A stretch of DNA of 33,255 nucleotides from Deltaproteobacteria bacterium (GTDB lineage: Bacteria; Desulfobacterota; Desulfarculia; Adiutricales; Adiutricaceae), in assembly GCA_031281735.1 (NCBI GenBank), contig JAITEZ010000291.1, positions 1 to 33,255 on the forward strand, given 5' to 3'. The notes below the pieces were generated by a model. It saw nothing but the letters and a program-made list of their open reading frames with translations. It searched no databases and was not told the origin of the DNA. The position numbers were made by a program, and so were the translations under genes. Below, piece by piece: positions 6,995 to 16,675 of the stretch. Every line of letters begins with the position of its first letter. Position 1 is the first letter of the stretch.

Positions 6995-9412
6995 ATGGGG
7001 CATCTTCTGGCGGCGCTCGCCTCGGCAGGGGGCTACGCCGGGTTCTTCCTGGCTTTCTCCCTGTCCCTGGACTTCTGGGGGAGGCTTCTGCTGAGGGCCT
7101 TGCGGGCCGGGGACGCGGCCGAGCCCGACGGCTTGCTCCCCTGCCTGGCGGCGGCGTCCGCCGTCTTCGTCCTCTGTCGGTGGCTTTCCTTCTTCACCCA
7201 TTCCCTCGAGGCGCCTTTTACCGTTTTCTTCGCCTTGGGTGGGGTGGGAGCGGCCCTGGATCTGGCCAGGAGGGCAAGGACGGCGGCGGGGGAGGCCGGA
7301 GGGGGAGGGATCAAGGCGCTCGCGGCCGTGATCCGCGGTTACGAATGGGCTGCGGTCGCGGGGGCGCTGGCCTTCGCGCTGGGCTTCTGGTTCGCCTGGA
7401 TCTGGCCTTCGGGCGTAATCGAGCCCTGGCTCCCGCCAGCGGGCGACTATTTCGCATGGATGTACCACGCCGCGTACTGGATGGGTTACGGCGATGCCGA
7501 TACCATCGGCATCGAATACCTACACCCCTGGAATTTCGACGGCTTCGGGACACAGATCCTTTTCGCCATGTACGCTTCGGCGCGCGGTCTCCCGGCCTAC
7601 CTGGCGGCCCCGGGTTTCGCCATCCTTCTCCTCGCCTGGTGCGGGGCCGGGGTTTACCTTCTCTCCCACCGGCTCGCAGGGCTCCCCCGCGCGCTCGCCT
7701 GGCTCGCCTCGCTGGGAGTGGCCGGGGGAGCGCTTTTCCGGTTCCTGGCCTGTTACGGGTCCACCGCGCAGCTGGCGGCCACCGTCGCGTATCTCGCGGC
7801 CCTCCCGGCCGCCCTGGGAGACCCGGCGGCGGCTCCCTCCCGCCGGGCGGGTTTCCTGAGGCTCTTCTTCCCTCTCCTGTTCATATTCTCCTGCTACCAG
7901 GCGGGATATCTGCTGTTCGCGGCCATAGCCGCAGGTGCGTCCTGGCTGGCCTCGCGGTTCAGGGAGGCCTCCCCCCAGGCCCGGCTGTCCCGGGGGATCG
8001 GAAACGGGGGCCGGGACGGCGGTGCCCTCCTCGGAATACGGGACGCCGCATGGCCGGTGCTGGCCGCGACCCTTCTCGCGGCGGCGGCCTCGCCCCAGCT
8101 GGCGTGGCAGGTGATCGCGAGGACCCTGTCGGCAGCCTTCCAGCAGGAGGGTTTCGGGGTGGGCCTGCTCGATCCGGCCCTCTTCACCGGTCTCCCGCTG
8201 GCCGGGGGGACACCTTTCGGGCTGTGGGCGGACGTCCGGCCCTCGGCGTGGGCCGTGTTCCTGGCCGCCCTCGGCGGCCTGGGCGCGATCGCCCTGGGAC
8301 GCCGCGGCTCGGGCTTCCCTGGCGCGGACGGGGCGGCCCTCAAGGCTGCCGCGTGCCTGTTCGCGGCCTTCCTCGCCGCCTATCTCGCCGCCTTCGCTCT
8401 GAACGGGGACGTGTACCAGTACTGGAAATTCGCGTCCATGACGGCCCTGCCCGTCTCCTTCCTACCCGCGACCCTCCTGGTGCTGGCCCTGCGCGAGTCG
8501 TGCCGCCGGCGGCCCTGCCTCTTCCCGCCCGCGTTCTCGCTCGCCGCGGCGTGCCTCGCGGCCCATCTCCTCCTCCGCTGGGGGCCGCAGGGGCCGAGAC
8601 ACTCTGCTGATGGAATGGAGTCCCTTCTGCCGCTGGCGGCCACCGTGGAGCATGTTCTGGCCGCCGACGAGGGGATCCCCCTGAAAGTGTTTGATTTCCT
8701 GAGCGGCGATAGGAATTACGCCGCGGCTACGGTCTTCCTGTACGTAGGCGGCGGCAGGGCTCGTTTCGTGAACGGCCTGTACTCGTCCCGCTCACGCCCG
8801 GATTACCTGCAGGCGGCCGAGGCCGGGGCCCCGATCTATTCCGACAGGGAGTATCCGGGCCTCTTCAAGGGGGACGGCGGGATCGCGCCGCACCCGTTCG
8901 CCGTGTACCGCCATACCATGGACGATCTCAGGCGGACCGGGGCGGTGGCCTTCCTGGACGTCGCTTCCTACACCAGAAGCCCGCGCCGGAGGATTTCGAG
9001 GATCAAGATACTCCCGCCCGGGGACCTCGCGGGGCGCGATCTGACCGTCAGGATAACCTTCGCCGAGGGTCTCGCGGGTCTCGACCCCTCCTGCCGCGGG
9101 GTCACGGCCCGCGAGGCGTCGGATCCTCCGGAACGGGATATCGGCCGCGAGAGTGGCGAATTCATGATACGTGCGCCCGCGGAATGGCAGAAGTCTGGCT
9201 ATATCACCCTCCTCCTGACCTTCCACGATCTGAGCCCGTTTCCACGCCGGGACGGGATGTCCTGGGATCCGCGGGATCCGCCGGTCTGCCGCTACTGGAT
9301 TGACGCGGTGGATGTCGTCCCCGCAGGGGAGGGTCTTCCGGACGTTGTCTCCGGCACGGTGGGCCGGGACGGCGGCGGGCGACCGGCAGAAAGCGGTTCC
9401 CGGAACGGCTGA
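6995..9412 (+). CDS. Polytopic membrane protein, ~805-residue tandem family, copy 1
   Basis: I do not recognise this 805-residue protein by name. It has many hydrophobic segments: N-terminal SLSLDFWGRLLLRAL, the pair around residues 115-135, and clusters to about residue 530. An exported-loop signature is GFWFAWIWPSG...WLPPAGDYFAWMYHAAYW, where the Asp-Tyr pair recalls the acidic first-loop motifs of GT-C glycosyltransferases. The last ~270 residues are mostly soluble, with FVNGLYSSRSRPDY, REYPGLFKG and a late GYITLLLTFHDLSPF stretch. Its ATG is three bases after the previous stop, so they are an operon. The gene at 9530 is a full-length paralog of identical length, and a third copy at 12658 is broken. 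A periplasmic sugar-transfer role is inferred from topology and neighbourhood only. Confidence 0.75.
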   Translation: MGHLLAALASAGGYAGFFLAFSLSLDFWGRLLLRALRAGDAAEPDGLLPCLAAASAVFVLCRWLSFFTHSLEAPFTVFFALGGVGAALDLARRARTAAGEAGGGGIKALAAVIRGYEWAAVAGALAFALGFWFAWIWPSGVIEPWLPPAGDYFAWMYHAAYWMGYGDADTIGIEYLHPWNFDGFGTQILFAMYASARGLPAYLAAPGFAILLLAWCGAGVYLLSHRLAGLPRALAWLASLGVAGGALFRFLACYGSTAQLAATVAYLAALPAALGDPAAAPSRRAGFLRLFFPLLFIFSCYQAGYLLFAAIAAGASWLASRFREASPQARLSRGIGNGGRDGGALLGIRDAAWPVLAATLLAAAASPQLAWQVIARTLSAAFQQEGFGVGLLDPALFTGLPLAGGTPFGLWADVRPSAWAVFLAALGGLGAIALGRRGSGFPGADGAALKAAACLFAAFLAAYLAAFALNGDVYQYWKFASMTALPVSFLPATLLVLALRESCRRRPCLFPPAFSLAAACLAAHLLLRWGPQGPRHSADGMESLLPLAATVEHVLAADEGIPLKVFDFLSGDRNYAAATVFLYVGGGRARFVNGLYSSRSRPDYLQAAEAGAPIYSDREYPGLFKGDGGIAPHPFAVYRHTMDDLRRTGAVAFLDVASYTRSPRRRISRIKILPPGDLAGRDLTVRITFAEGLAGLDPSCRGVTAREASDPPERDIGRESGEFMIRAPAEWQKSGYITLLLTFHDLSPFPRRDGMSWDPRDPPVCRYWIDAVDVVPAGEGLPDVVSGTVGRDGGGRPAESGSRNG

Positions 9413-9529
9413 GGCCGCCGCTCCGTAGGACGGGCAGGAAGGGAAGGGGGCAGTCTCGGCGGCGGGCGGACGAGCGTCGCTCCCGCGCGAGCCGAACCGG
9501 GTCAGCCTCGGAGAGAAAGGTTTGAAACC

Positions 9530-11947
9530 GTGGAACACTTTCTGGCGACCTTGGCCACGGCCTCGGGCTTCACCGGGTTCTTCCTGGCCTTCTCCCTCTC
9601 ACTGGACTTCTGGGGGAGGCTTCTCCTGAAAGCCCTGAGGGCGGGGGGTGCTGCGGAACCGGACGGCCCGCTCCCCTGCCTCGCCGCGATGGCGGCCCTC
9701 TGCGCCATTTGCCGGTGGCTCTCGTTCTTCACCAACGCCTTCGAGAGGCCTTTTGCCTGCTTCATCGCCCTGGGCGTGCTGGGGTCGGCGCTGGAGCTCG
9801 CCCGGAAGGCGAGGGCCGCGTCGCGGTTGCCCGAGGGGGGCGGGGGCCGGGCCCTCGCTGAACTGGCCCGCGGCTACGAGTGGGCCCTGTCGTCCGGGCT
9901 CGCGGCCTTTGCGCTGGGGTTCTGGTTCGCGTGGATATGGCCCTCGGGCGGGCTTGAGCCTTGGCTCTCCCCGAGCGCCGATTACTACTCGTGGATGTTC
10001 AACGCGGCGTACTGGACCGGCCACGGGGACGCTGAGACCTTCGGGATCATGCACCACTACTGGTGGATCTTCGATGGCTTCGGTGCGCTCATCGTGTTCG
10101 CCCTGTACGCCTCGGCGCGAGGCCTCGAGACCTACATGGCCTTCTCCGGCTTCGCGGTTACGCTCCTCGCCTGGAGCGGGGGGGCGGCATACCTCCTGGC
10201 CCGGCGCCTCGCCGGCCTTCCCCGCGCCCTCGCCTGGCTCGCCGCCATGGCGGTGGCCGGGGGGGCGTTTTCCCGGTTCCTGGTCTTCTACGGCGCCACG
10301 GGGCAGCTGGCGGCGACCTTCGGGTATGTCATGCTTCTCCATGCCTCCCTGTCCGCACCGCTGCCGCCGCGGGCCGCCTTCGCCAGGCTCTTCTTCCCGA
10401 TCCTTTACCTGCTGATGTGCTACCAGGCGGGCTTCCTGATGTTCGCCGCCATAGCCGCGGGGGCGCTTTTCCTGGCGGGGGCGTTCCGGGACGGCTTGCG
10501 CTGCCGGGATGGGGAGGCAGCCGGGCAGGCCCCTGCCGGGGGAAAGGGCGGAGGGCCCGGCCGGCGGCCGGTCACCGGTGCGCTCCGGGCCGCGGCCGGG
10601 GCGGCACGGCCAGTGCTGGCGGCAACGCTCCTCGCGGCGGCGGTCTCCCCCCAGACGGCCTGGCAGACCGTGCTCAGGACCGGCTCCGCCGCCTCGCAGC
10701 AGGCGGGCTACGGGACGGGCCTCCTCGATCCGGGCCTCTTCGCGGGATTCCCGCTCATCAGGGAGACCCCCTTCGGGCTGAACGCGGGGGTTCCGCCGCT
10801 CGCGTGGGCGGTCTTCCTGGCCTGCCTCGGCCTCCTGGGCCTCATAGCCCTGAGGCGGGGCGCGCGGACCTTCCCGGCGGCCGACCGGGCGGGGCTGAAG
10901 GCGGCCCTCTGCCTGTTCGCGGCTTTTCTCGCCGCCTATCTCGCCCTGTTCGCCTGGAAGGGAGACGTCTACCAGTTCTGGAAGTTCGCGAGCATGACGG
11001 CGCTTCCGATCTCCTTCCTCCCTGCGGCCCTGCTGATCCTGGCCATACGCGAGGGCTGCCGGGGGAGGCCGCGGCCTTTCGCCCTCGCCCTCGCCCTCGC
11101 GGCCGCGGCGGTGGCCCTGCCGCAACTGCTCTACTCTAATCCGCGGGGGGCTCGCCGGGCGATTGATGACATGAAGTCCCTCGTGCCGGTCGTAGACGTG
11201 GTGGGGCAGGTCCTGGAGGCTGACCGGGGGGAGGTGAGGGCGGTTTTCGATTTTTCGACACCGGAGAGGAATTTCACCGCCGCTATCCTGGCCCGGTACG
11301 GGGGCGTCCACCGCGTCGGTTTCGTGAACGGGATCTACATGCTGCCATCCTTTCCCAATTACCTGAAGTTCGCCGAGATGGGTGCCCCTATCTACACCGA
11401 TTCTGAGTACCCGGGCCTTTTCAAGGGTGCGCCGGGGGTCATCCGCCCGGAATTCACGGTCTTCCGCCATGACATGGGGGATCTGCGGCGCAGCGGGGCG
11501 GTGGCCTTCATCGGTTTCGACGACGTGAGGGATCCTATCATGAGGGTGGTGAGGCTCAGGATTCTCCCTCCCCAATCGTTCGCGGGCCGGGATTCGGCGG
11601 TCAGGATCGCTTTCGCCGAGGGGCTCGCCGGCCTCGACCTTTCCTGCCGCGGGGTTACCGCCCGGGAGGCGCTGGCGCGGCCGGAGGAGGCCGTGAGGCG
11701 CGCGGGAAGCGAGTTCGTGATCCGCGCGCCTAGGGAGTGGCAGAGGGCCGGTTACATAAACCTGATCCTCAGCTTCTACGACTTGCCGGTGCTCCCCCGT
11801 CAGGACGGGTCGGCCTGGGATCCTGCCGACCCGCCGGTCTGCAGGTACAGGATAGACTCGGTGGAGATCCTCGCGCCGGAAGACGGCCCTCCGGGCGGGG
11901 GCGGGTCCCATGAGTCGGCGGCGACCGGCGGGCGGGACCGGGGTTGA
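9530..11947 (+). CDS. Polytopic membrane protein, ~805-residue tandem family, copy 2
   Basis: This paralog of the preceding gene aligns over its whole 805 residues: GFTGFFLAFSLSLDFWGRLL near the N-terminus, GFWFAWIWPSGGLEPWLSPS followed by ADYYSWMFNAAYW, YQFWKFASMTALPISFLPA, and the tail VGFVNGIYMLPSFPNY, EYPGLFKG, FVIRAPREWQRAGYI. The start is GTG at 9530 with AGAAAGG nine bases upstream. The 118-bp gap to copy 1 shows no promoter. Conserved blocks are the aromatic-rich exported loop around residue 150, the YQxWKFASMTALP segment and the soluble C-terminus; the long cytoplasmic linker near residue 330 differs most. The function is unknown, and the divergence between copies suggests different substrates. 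Confidence 0.75.
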   Translation: MEHFLATLATASGFTGFFLAFSLSLDFWGRLLLKALRAGGAAEPDGPLPCLAAMAALCAICRWLSFFTNAFERPFACFIALGVLGSALELARKARAASRLPEGGGGRALAELARGYEWALSSGLAAFALGFWFAWIWPSGGLEPWLSPSADYYSWMFNAAYWTGHGDAETFGIMHHYWWIFDGFGALIVFALYASARGLETYMAFSGFAVTLLAWSGGAAYLLARRLAGLPRALAWLAAMAVAGGAFSRFLVFYGATGQLAATFGYVMLLHASLSAPLPPRAAFARLFFPILYLLMCYQAGFLMFAAIAAGALFLAGAFRDGLRCRDGEAAGQAPAGGKGGGPGRRPVTGALRAAAGAARPVLAATLLAAAVSPQTAWQTVLRTGSAASQQAGYGTGLLDPGLFAGFPLIRETPFGLNAGVPPLAWAVFLACLGLLGLIALRRGARTFPAADRAGLKAALCLFAAFLAAYLALFAWKGDVYQFWKFASMTALPISFLPAALLILAIREGCRGRPRPFALALALAAAAVALPQLLYSNPRGARRAIDDMKSLVPVVDVVGQVLEADRGEVRAVFDFSTPERNFTAAILARYGGVHRVGFVNGIYMLPSFPNYLKFAEMGAPIYTDSEYPGLFKGAPGVIRPEFTVFRHDMGDLRRSGAVAFIGFDDVRDPIMRVVRLRILPPQSFAGRDSAVRIAFAEGLAGLDLSCRGVTAREALARPEEAVRRAGSEFVIRAPREWQRAGYINLILSFYDLPVLPRQDGSAWDPADPPVCRYRIDSVEILAPEDGPPGGGGSHESAATGGRDRG

Positions 11948-12026
11948 GGCGGGCACGGCCTCCGGGAGGCCTGCGGCCGCCGCGCCCGGCGGGACGGGAC
12001 GTCCGGGCTTCCCGGCCGCGCAATCC

Positions 12027-12066
12027 TTGCCTCGGGCGCCGTGCCGACTGTATAATCACGATTATA
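12027..12066 (+). promoter_or_regulatory. Promoter whose -10 lies in a 16-bp dyad
   Basis: TTGCCT (12027-12032), an 18-bp spacer and TATAAT (12051-12056) form a good promoter. The -10 is half of the dyad TATAATCACGATTATA (12051-12066), so a -10 also reads on the opposite strand. No convincing gene follows directly, and the array pseudogene starts 600 bp later. The dyad could be an operator or a pair of divergent promoters. Confidence 0.45.
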
Positions 12067-12657
12067 CGTAGCCGCGGCATACTACATGACCGCGTCCCCC
12101 GGGGCCGGGGAAAGAGGTATGGCTTGACTGCCGCGTGCGCCTGGCCAGGTGTCGGCGTGCGCTTCAGCCCATCGTGGAGATCGATGCTGGCCGTTGGCTT
12201 CACCCGCTGACGGACGAGCGGGACCGCCCGGAGGTTAGGCCTCCCGCAGCCGTCCCCGGGCTGTCGGTAGGTTATTGCCGATTCGGCACGCGCCGGTTGT
12301 CACCGTGCCGTTCCCGTGCGGGCGGCGGGGGGATTGGCTGCATCTCAGGGCAGGGCGGCTTTTACAGATGATCATTTCACGGCTGGGAGGCCCCGACCGC
12401 CGCTCCCGCAGGGCGGTTCCAGTCACCCGCCGGCCCCCGCTCCCGCGCTTGGCTAGGGGATTCCCCTCGAATCGCCTTTGCCCTGGCAGGGCCCGCGCGT
12501 CTCTGCGGGAAGGCTCCCGCGCCGTAGCGCGCCTAGCCGCAGGAACGCGGCATGCGGCCGTTTTCCGTCCCGTCCTCCGGGACGAAGGTCCGCCGCGGCA
12601 CCCGGTGCGCGCGGCGGATCCCGGCCGGGGACGCGGAGGGCAAGGGGGGCGGGAAGC
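12067..12657. other. Intergenic stretch without a convincing gene
   Basis: The ~600 bp between the orphan promoter and the third array copy contain only short, overlapping GC-driven frames with no recognisable motif, no ribosome-site-supported start and no RNA fold I can name. It is probably sequence that decayed together with the following pseudogene. Confidence 0.5.
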
Positions 12658-15189
12658 TTGGCGCACCTAATGGCATCGCTCGCCGCGGCAGGCGGCTTCG
12701 CGGGGTTCTTCCTGGCCTCTCCCTGTCCCTGGACTTCTGGGGAAGGCTGATGCTGAAGGCGTTGCGGGCCGTGGACGCCGTCGAGCCAGACTGCCCTCTC
12801 CCCTGCCTGGCGGTAGCCGCCGCGTTCTTCGTGGCCTTTCAATGGCTTTCTCTAGTCACCCACTCCATCGAGAGGCCTTTCGTTGTCCTGGTCGGCCTGG
12901 GGGCGCTCGGAGCGGCTGTGGATATCGCCAGGAAGGCGAGGGCTGCGGTTGCGGACGCCGGTGCCCTCGCGGCCCTCGCCCGCAGCTACGAATGGGTCAT
13001 AGCCACAGGTCTCCTCGCCTCTCCCTGGGATTCCGGTTCGCGACGCCCTGGCCCTCCGGCGACCTGGAGACCTGGCTTTCCCCGTCCGCGGACTACTACA
13101 GCTGGGTTTTCATCGCAGGTTACTTGACGGGCCATGGCGGTCCGGAGACCTTCGGCATCGTTAGCTAGGAGCGCGATTTAGTCCAAAACTTCGGCACCCA
13201 TGCCCTGTTGGCCATGTTTTCTTCGGAGCGGGGCCTTCCGGCGCATCTCGCGGTCTCGGGCTTCCTGCCCCTGCTGCTGTCCTGGATGGGCGCCGCGGTC
13301 TACAGCCTCGCCAGGCGTCCTGCGGGGCTCCCTCGGCCCCTCGCCTGGCTGGCGGGACTGGGTGGGGTGGCGGGCGGGGAGTTCTCTAGGCTGCTGGGCT
13401 TCTACGGTCATTTCGGGCAGATGACGACCCTCTTCGGGTTCCTCCTGCTCCTGCGGGCGTCCCTGGCCGGGCCCGCCCTTCCCGCGCCGGGTTCCTGAGG
13501 ATCTTCTTCCCGTTCCTGTACATCTTCATGTGCTACCAGGCGTTTTACCTGCAGGCCGCGGCCATAGCCCTCGGCTCGCACTTCCTCGCGGACCTGTTCC
13601 GCGGCGGATCCGCGGGCGGGTTAGCCCGGTTCCCCACGACCGGCGGGGGGGACGGGTCTCCCGGAGCGGCAGGGGCGCACGCGGGGTCGCGGCCGCTGCG
13701 GCGCTCTCCCTTCTGGCAGCGGCGCGGCCGGTCGTCCTCGCGACTGTCCTGGCCGCGGCGCTCTCGCCGCAGACGGCCTGCTACGTCATGGAAAGGACGG
13801 CCTCTGCGGCCGGCCAGCCTTATGGTTACGGGCTGGGGCTTCTCGATCCGCTCCTCTTCGCGGGCCTGCCGTTCGCCGGTGACATCCGCCTCGGGGGGAA
13901 GGCACCCGGCGGGCCGTTGGCGTGGGCAGCTTTCCTGGGGGGCTTCGGCCTGCTGGCCGCGCTGACCCTGAGGCGCGGCGCCAGGGCGTTCCCCGCGACC
14001 GACGGGGCGGGGATGAAGGCGGGGGCCTCGCTGTTCGTCCTGTGCCTCGCGGCCAATCTCGCCGCCTTCTCGTGGAAGGGGTACGTCTACCAGTTCTGGA
14101 AGTTCGCTGCCATGACGGCCCTGCCCCTCTCCTTCCTCCCGGCCGCCCTCCTGGCGCAGGCCCTGTACATGGCGTGCCGCGGGCGGCCCCGGCCTTTCGC
14201 GCTCGCGCTGGCGCTCGCCCTGGCGGTCTGTTGCATGGCCCTCCCGCGGTTCAGGGGAGGGGTCCGGGGGGTGCCGGGCCAGTCTGCCGTGGAGATGCGG
14301 CCGCTCCTCCCGGTGATCGGTGTCCTGGAAGCCGTCCGGGGGTCGGAACGCGGGGCTCGCGCCGTCCACTTCGACCTCGCGGGCGTCGACAGGAGCTTCG
14401 CGGCGGCGGTCTTCCAGTACGGGGATATCGACCGCGTGCGCTTCGTGAGCGGGGCCTATTACATCCCGTCCTACCCCGACTTCCTTGCCGCGGCCAGGCC
14501 GGGGTGCCGCTCATTCGGACAGGGCCTACCCGGGGCTCTTCAACGGGACGCCGGAGAGCGCCCTGCGGAGGCTCACGCTCTACCGGGTGGGCGCGGAGGA
14601 GCTCAGGCGTGCTGGCGTGGCCCTTCTAGGTTTCGAGCCCTATACCAGGAGCCCCTCCGGGAGGGAGGCGCTTCTCAAGAGCCTCCCGCCGCGGGGGCTC
14701 GCGGGCCTGGACGTACTGGTGAGGATAACCTTCGCCGCGGGGATGGACGGCCTCGACCCTTCCTGCGGCGACGTCGTGGCCAGGGAGGAGACGGCCCGGC
14801 TGGAGGAGGCGGTCGGACGCGAGGGCGGCGAGTTCCTCATCCGCGCCCCCGGGGAGTGGCAGAAGTCCGGGTACATGGTCATCGTCCTGACCTTTCCCGA
14901 GACGCTCGACCGGCCCCGCATGCCGGGAGGGGACGGGAGGCCCTGGGACTGGGACGGCGAGTTGCCCTGCGTCTACAGCATCGATGCCGTGGAAGTCCTG
15001 CCAGACGGTGATGCCGTCCCGGAAAGAGGGGAGGGGGCGGCTCCTCAGGGAACGGATCCGCCGGACAGGGAACGGATCCGCCGGACAGGGAACGGTAGAG
15101 GTGCCGGGGTTCAGGGAGTGAGGGCCCGGGCAGGGGTGGCTGCCGCGCCCGGAGGCCCCGCCGCCCGCGCTGTGGACTGCGGGTCATGA
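12658..15189 (+). pseudogene. Decayed third copy of the ~805-residue membrane-protein family
   Basis: The sequence begins at TTG 12658 (LAHLMASLAAAGGFAGFFLA), matching the paralogs. It then breaks near 12716 (one base missing versus copies 1 and 2), near 13020, near 13490, near 13690 and near 14500. An in-frame TAG at 13166-13168 sits exactly where the paralogs read on to the FGT motif. Between breaks every block of the family is present: DFWGRLMLKAL, LETWLSPSADYYSWVFIAGY, YVYQFWKFAAMTALPLSFLP, VRFVSGAYYIPSYPDF, YPGLFNG, EFLIRAPGEWQKSGYM. Because the breaks are many and scattered, sequencing error alone is unlikely. The last frame has an extended tail containing a 20-bp tandem repeat and stops at 15189. 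Confidence 0.88.
15047..15095 (+). repeat. 20-bp tandem repeat, about 2.4 units
   Basis: The unit AGGGAACGGATCCGCCGGAC occurs at 15047-15066 and 15067-15086, followed by a partial AGGGAACGG. It lies in the tail of the decayed membrane-protein gene and probably arose by slippage. Confidence 0.85.
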
Positions 15190-15239
15190 GGCCTACCGGG
15201 GGGCGCACGCGGCCGGGGGAGAGGCGGCGGCGCTCCGGC

Positions 15240-15268
15240 TTGCCGGGGGATCGCGGGGGGATTATAAT
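15240..15268 (+). promoter_or_regulatory. Sigma-70-type promoter of the M20 peptidase gene
   Basis: TTGCCG (15240-15245), exactly 17 bp, and a perfect TATAAT (15263-15268). Transcription would start near 15275, about 50 nt before the GTG at 15328. Confidence 0.65.
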
Positions 15269-15327
15269 CGGCGGACACCGAGCCATGACCGCGCGGGAGC
15301 CCGCGCGTCCAGGGAAGGAGCCCCGAA

Positions 15328-16452
15328 GTGTCATACCCGCGCATAGTGGAGGAGTTCCTGGAGCTGGTGAGGATACCCTCCCATTCCTTCAGGGAGAGGC
15401 TCGTCGCCGACGCCTTGAAGGTCAAGCTAGCGGATCTGGGCCTCGAGGTCCGGGAGGACGGCGCGGGCGGGATCATCGGCGGGGACGCCGGGAACGTCAT
15501 CGCCCGCTGGCCGGGTGACCCGTCGCTCCCGGCAGTGCTCTTCTCGGCCCATATGGACCGCGTGCCGAACCCGGGCAGGATAGTGCCGGTCGTGCGCGAG
15601 GGGGAGGACAGGATAACGAGCGACGGGACGACGATCCTGGCGGCGGACGACGTGTCTGGGATCGTTGCCATACTGGACGGCATAAGGCGTTACAGGGAGT
15701 CGGGCGCCCCGCACGGGGACGTTGAGTGCGTCTTCTCCGTCGGCGAGGAGGAGAGCCTGCTGGGCGCGCTCCACCTGGACGTCTCGGGGTTCAGGGCCGG
15801 GGCCGCCTACGTGCTGGACAGCGGAGGGCCACTGGGCACCGTCGTGCGCGGGGCCCCCACCCAGTACACCTACACTGTGCGGATCAAGGGAAGGTCCAGC
15901 CACGCGGGCATGGCGCCGGAGAAGGGGCTCAACGCCATAAGCGTCGGGGTGCAGGCTCTCGCGCGCCTCAGGGACGGGCGCCTGTCCCCCGTGACCACGG
16001 CCAACGTCGCCATGATTTCCGGGGGGAAGGCCACCAACATCGTCTGCGATGAGCTGGAGATAAGGGGCGAGGCGAGGAGCCACGACGAGGGCGAGATCAG
16101 GGAGTTCCTGGACGAGCTGGACAGGGCCTTCCGGGAGACCTGCGAGGCCAGGGGCGCGGGGCTCGAGATCGGGCTCGCGATGGATTACCCGGCCTTCGCG
16201 GTGGGGCAGGACGCCCCCGTCGTGACGCTGGCGGCGCGGGCCATGGGGCGGCTCGGGTTGCGTCCCTCCGTCGAGATCTCCGGGGGTGGCCAGGACGGGA
16301 ACTATCTGAACGCCAAGGGCATCCCCGCCGTGGGGCTGGCGACGGGTTACGCGCATATCCACACCGAAAGGGAGGAGCAGTCCATATCCCAGCTCATAGG
16401 ATGCGGCCAGCTCGTCTCCGCCATCATAGGCGAGGCGGCGGCCGGAATCTGA
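15328..16452 (+). CDS. M20-family metallopeptidase, PepT-like
   Basis: This 374-residue protein has the two-domain M20 layout. Metal-site residues visible are His75 and Asp77 (SAHMD), Asp107/108 (ILAADDVSG), Glu140-142 (SVGEEES), Asp164 (YVLDSGG) and a C-terminal His in YAHIHTERE. The insert IKGRSSHAGMAPEKGLNAI begins the dimerisation domain. M20 enzymes of this group (PepT/M20B) are cytoplasmic zinc aminopeptidases acting on di- or tripeptides; the exact substrate cannot be read. The start is GTG with AGGGAAGGAG upstream and its own promoter. It separates the membrane-protein array from the heptose operon and looks unrelated to either. Confidence 0.85.
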   Translation: MSYPRIVEEFLELVRIPSHSFRERLVADALKVKLADLGLEVREDGAGGIIGGDAGNVIARWPGDPSLPAVLFSAHMDRVPNPGRIVPVVREGEDRITSDGTTILAADDVSGIVAILDGIRRYRESGAPHGDVECVFSVGEEESLLGALHLDVSGFRAGAAYVLDSGGPLGTVVRGAPTQYTYTVRIKGRSSHAGMAPEKGLNAISVGVQALARLRDGRLSPVTTANVAMISGGKATNIVCDELEIRGEARSHDEGEIREFLDELDRAFRETCEARGAGLEIGLAMDYPAFAVGQDAPVVTLAARAMGRLGLRPSVEISGGGQDGNYLNAKGIPAVGLATGYAHIHTEREEQSISQLIGCGQLVSAIIGEAAAGI

Positions 16453-16538
16453 CGCACCCTTGCGGCCGCCTGCGGCGAGGCCCATCGCTGGATCATGGCG
16501 CGCCTTCCGGGCCGTTGCCGCGGCGGGCCCGCCGCGTG

Positions 16539-16567
16539 TTGCTTTTCGGAGGGGAAACCCCTATATT
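16539..16567 (+). promoter_or_regulatory. Sigma-70-type promoter of the heptose/glycosylation operon
   Basis: TTGCTT (16539-16544), 17 bp, TATATT (16562-16567). It lies about 110 nt before the first gene and is the only good promoter I see ahead of the eight tightly packed genes to 23506. Confidence 0.6.
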
Positions 16568-16675
16568 GTGTCCACAGTCCCGGAGAGGGCGTCCGCGTTC
16601 CTTCCCAGCCGGGGGCGGCTTCCCCCGAGGCGGCGGAGGTCGCGCCGCCCCCCCGGTTTCCCGAAAGGGGGAGCG

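Noticed and set aside
12135-12371. Short frame with an LQPIVEIDAGRWL stretch recalling EAL-domain proteins
   Set aside because: Only about twelve residues are similar, the rest is low complexity, and there is no start with a ribosome site.
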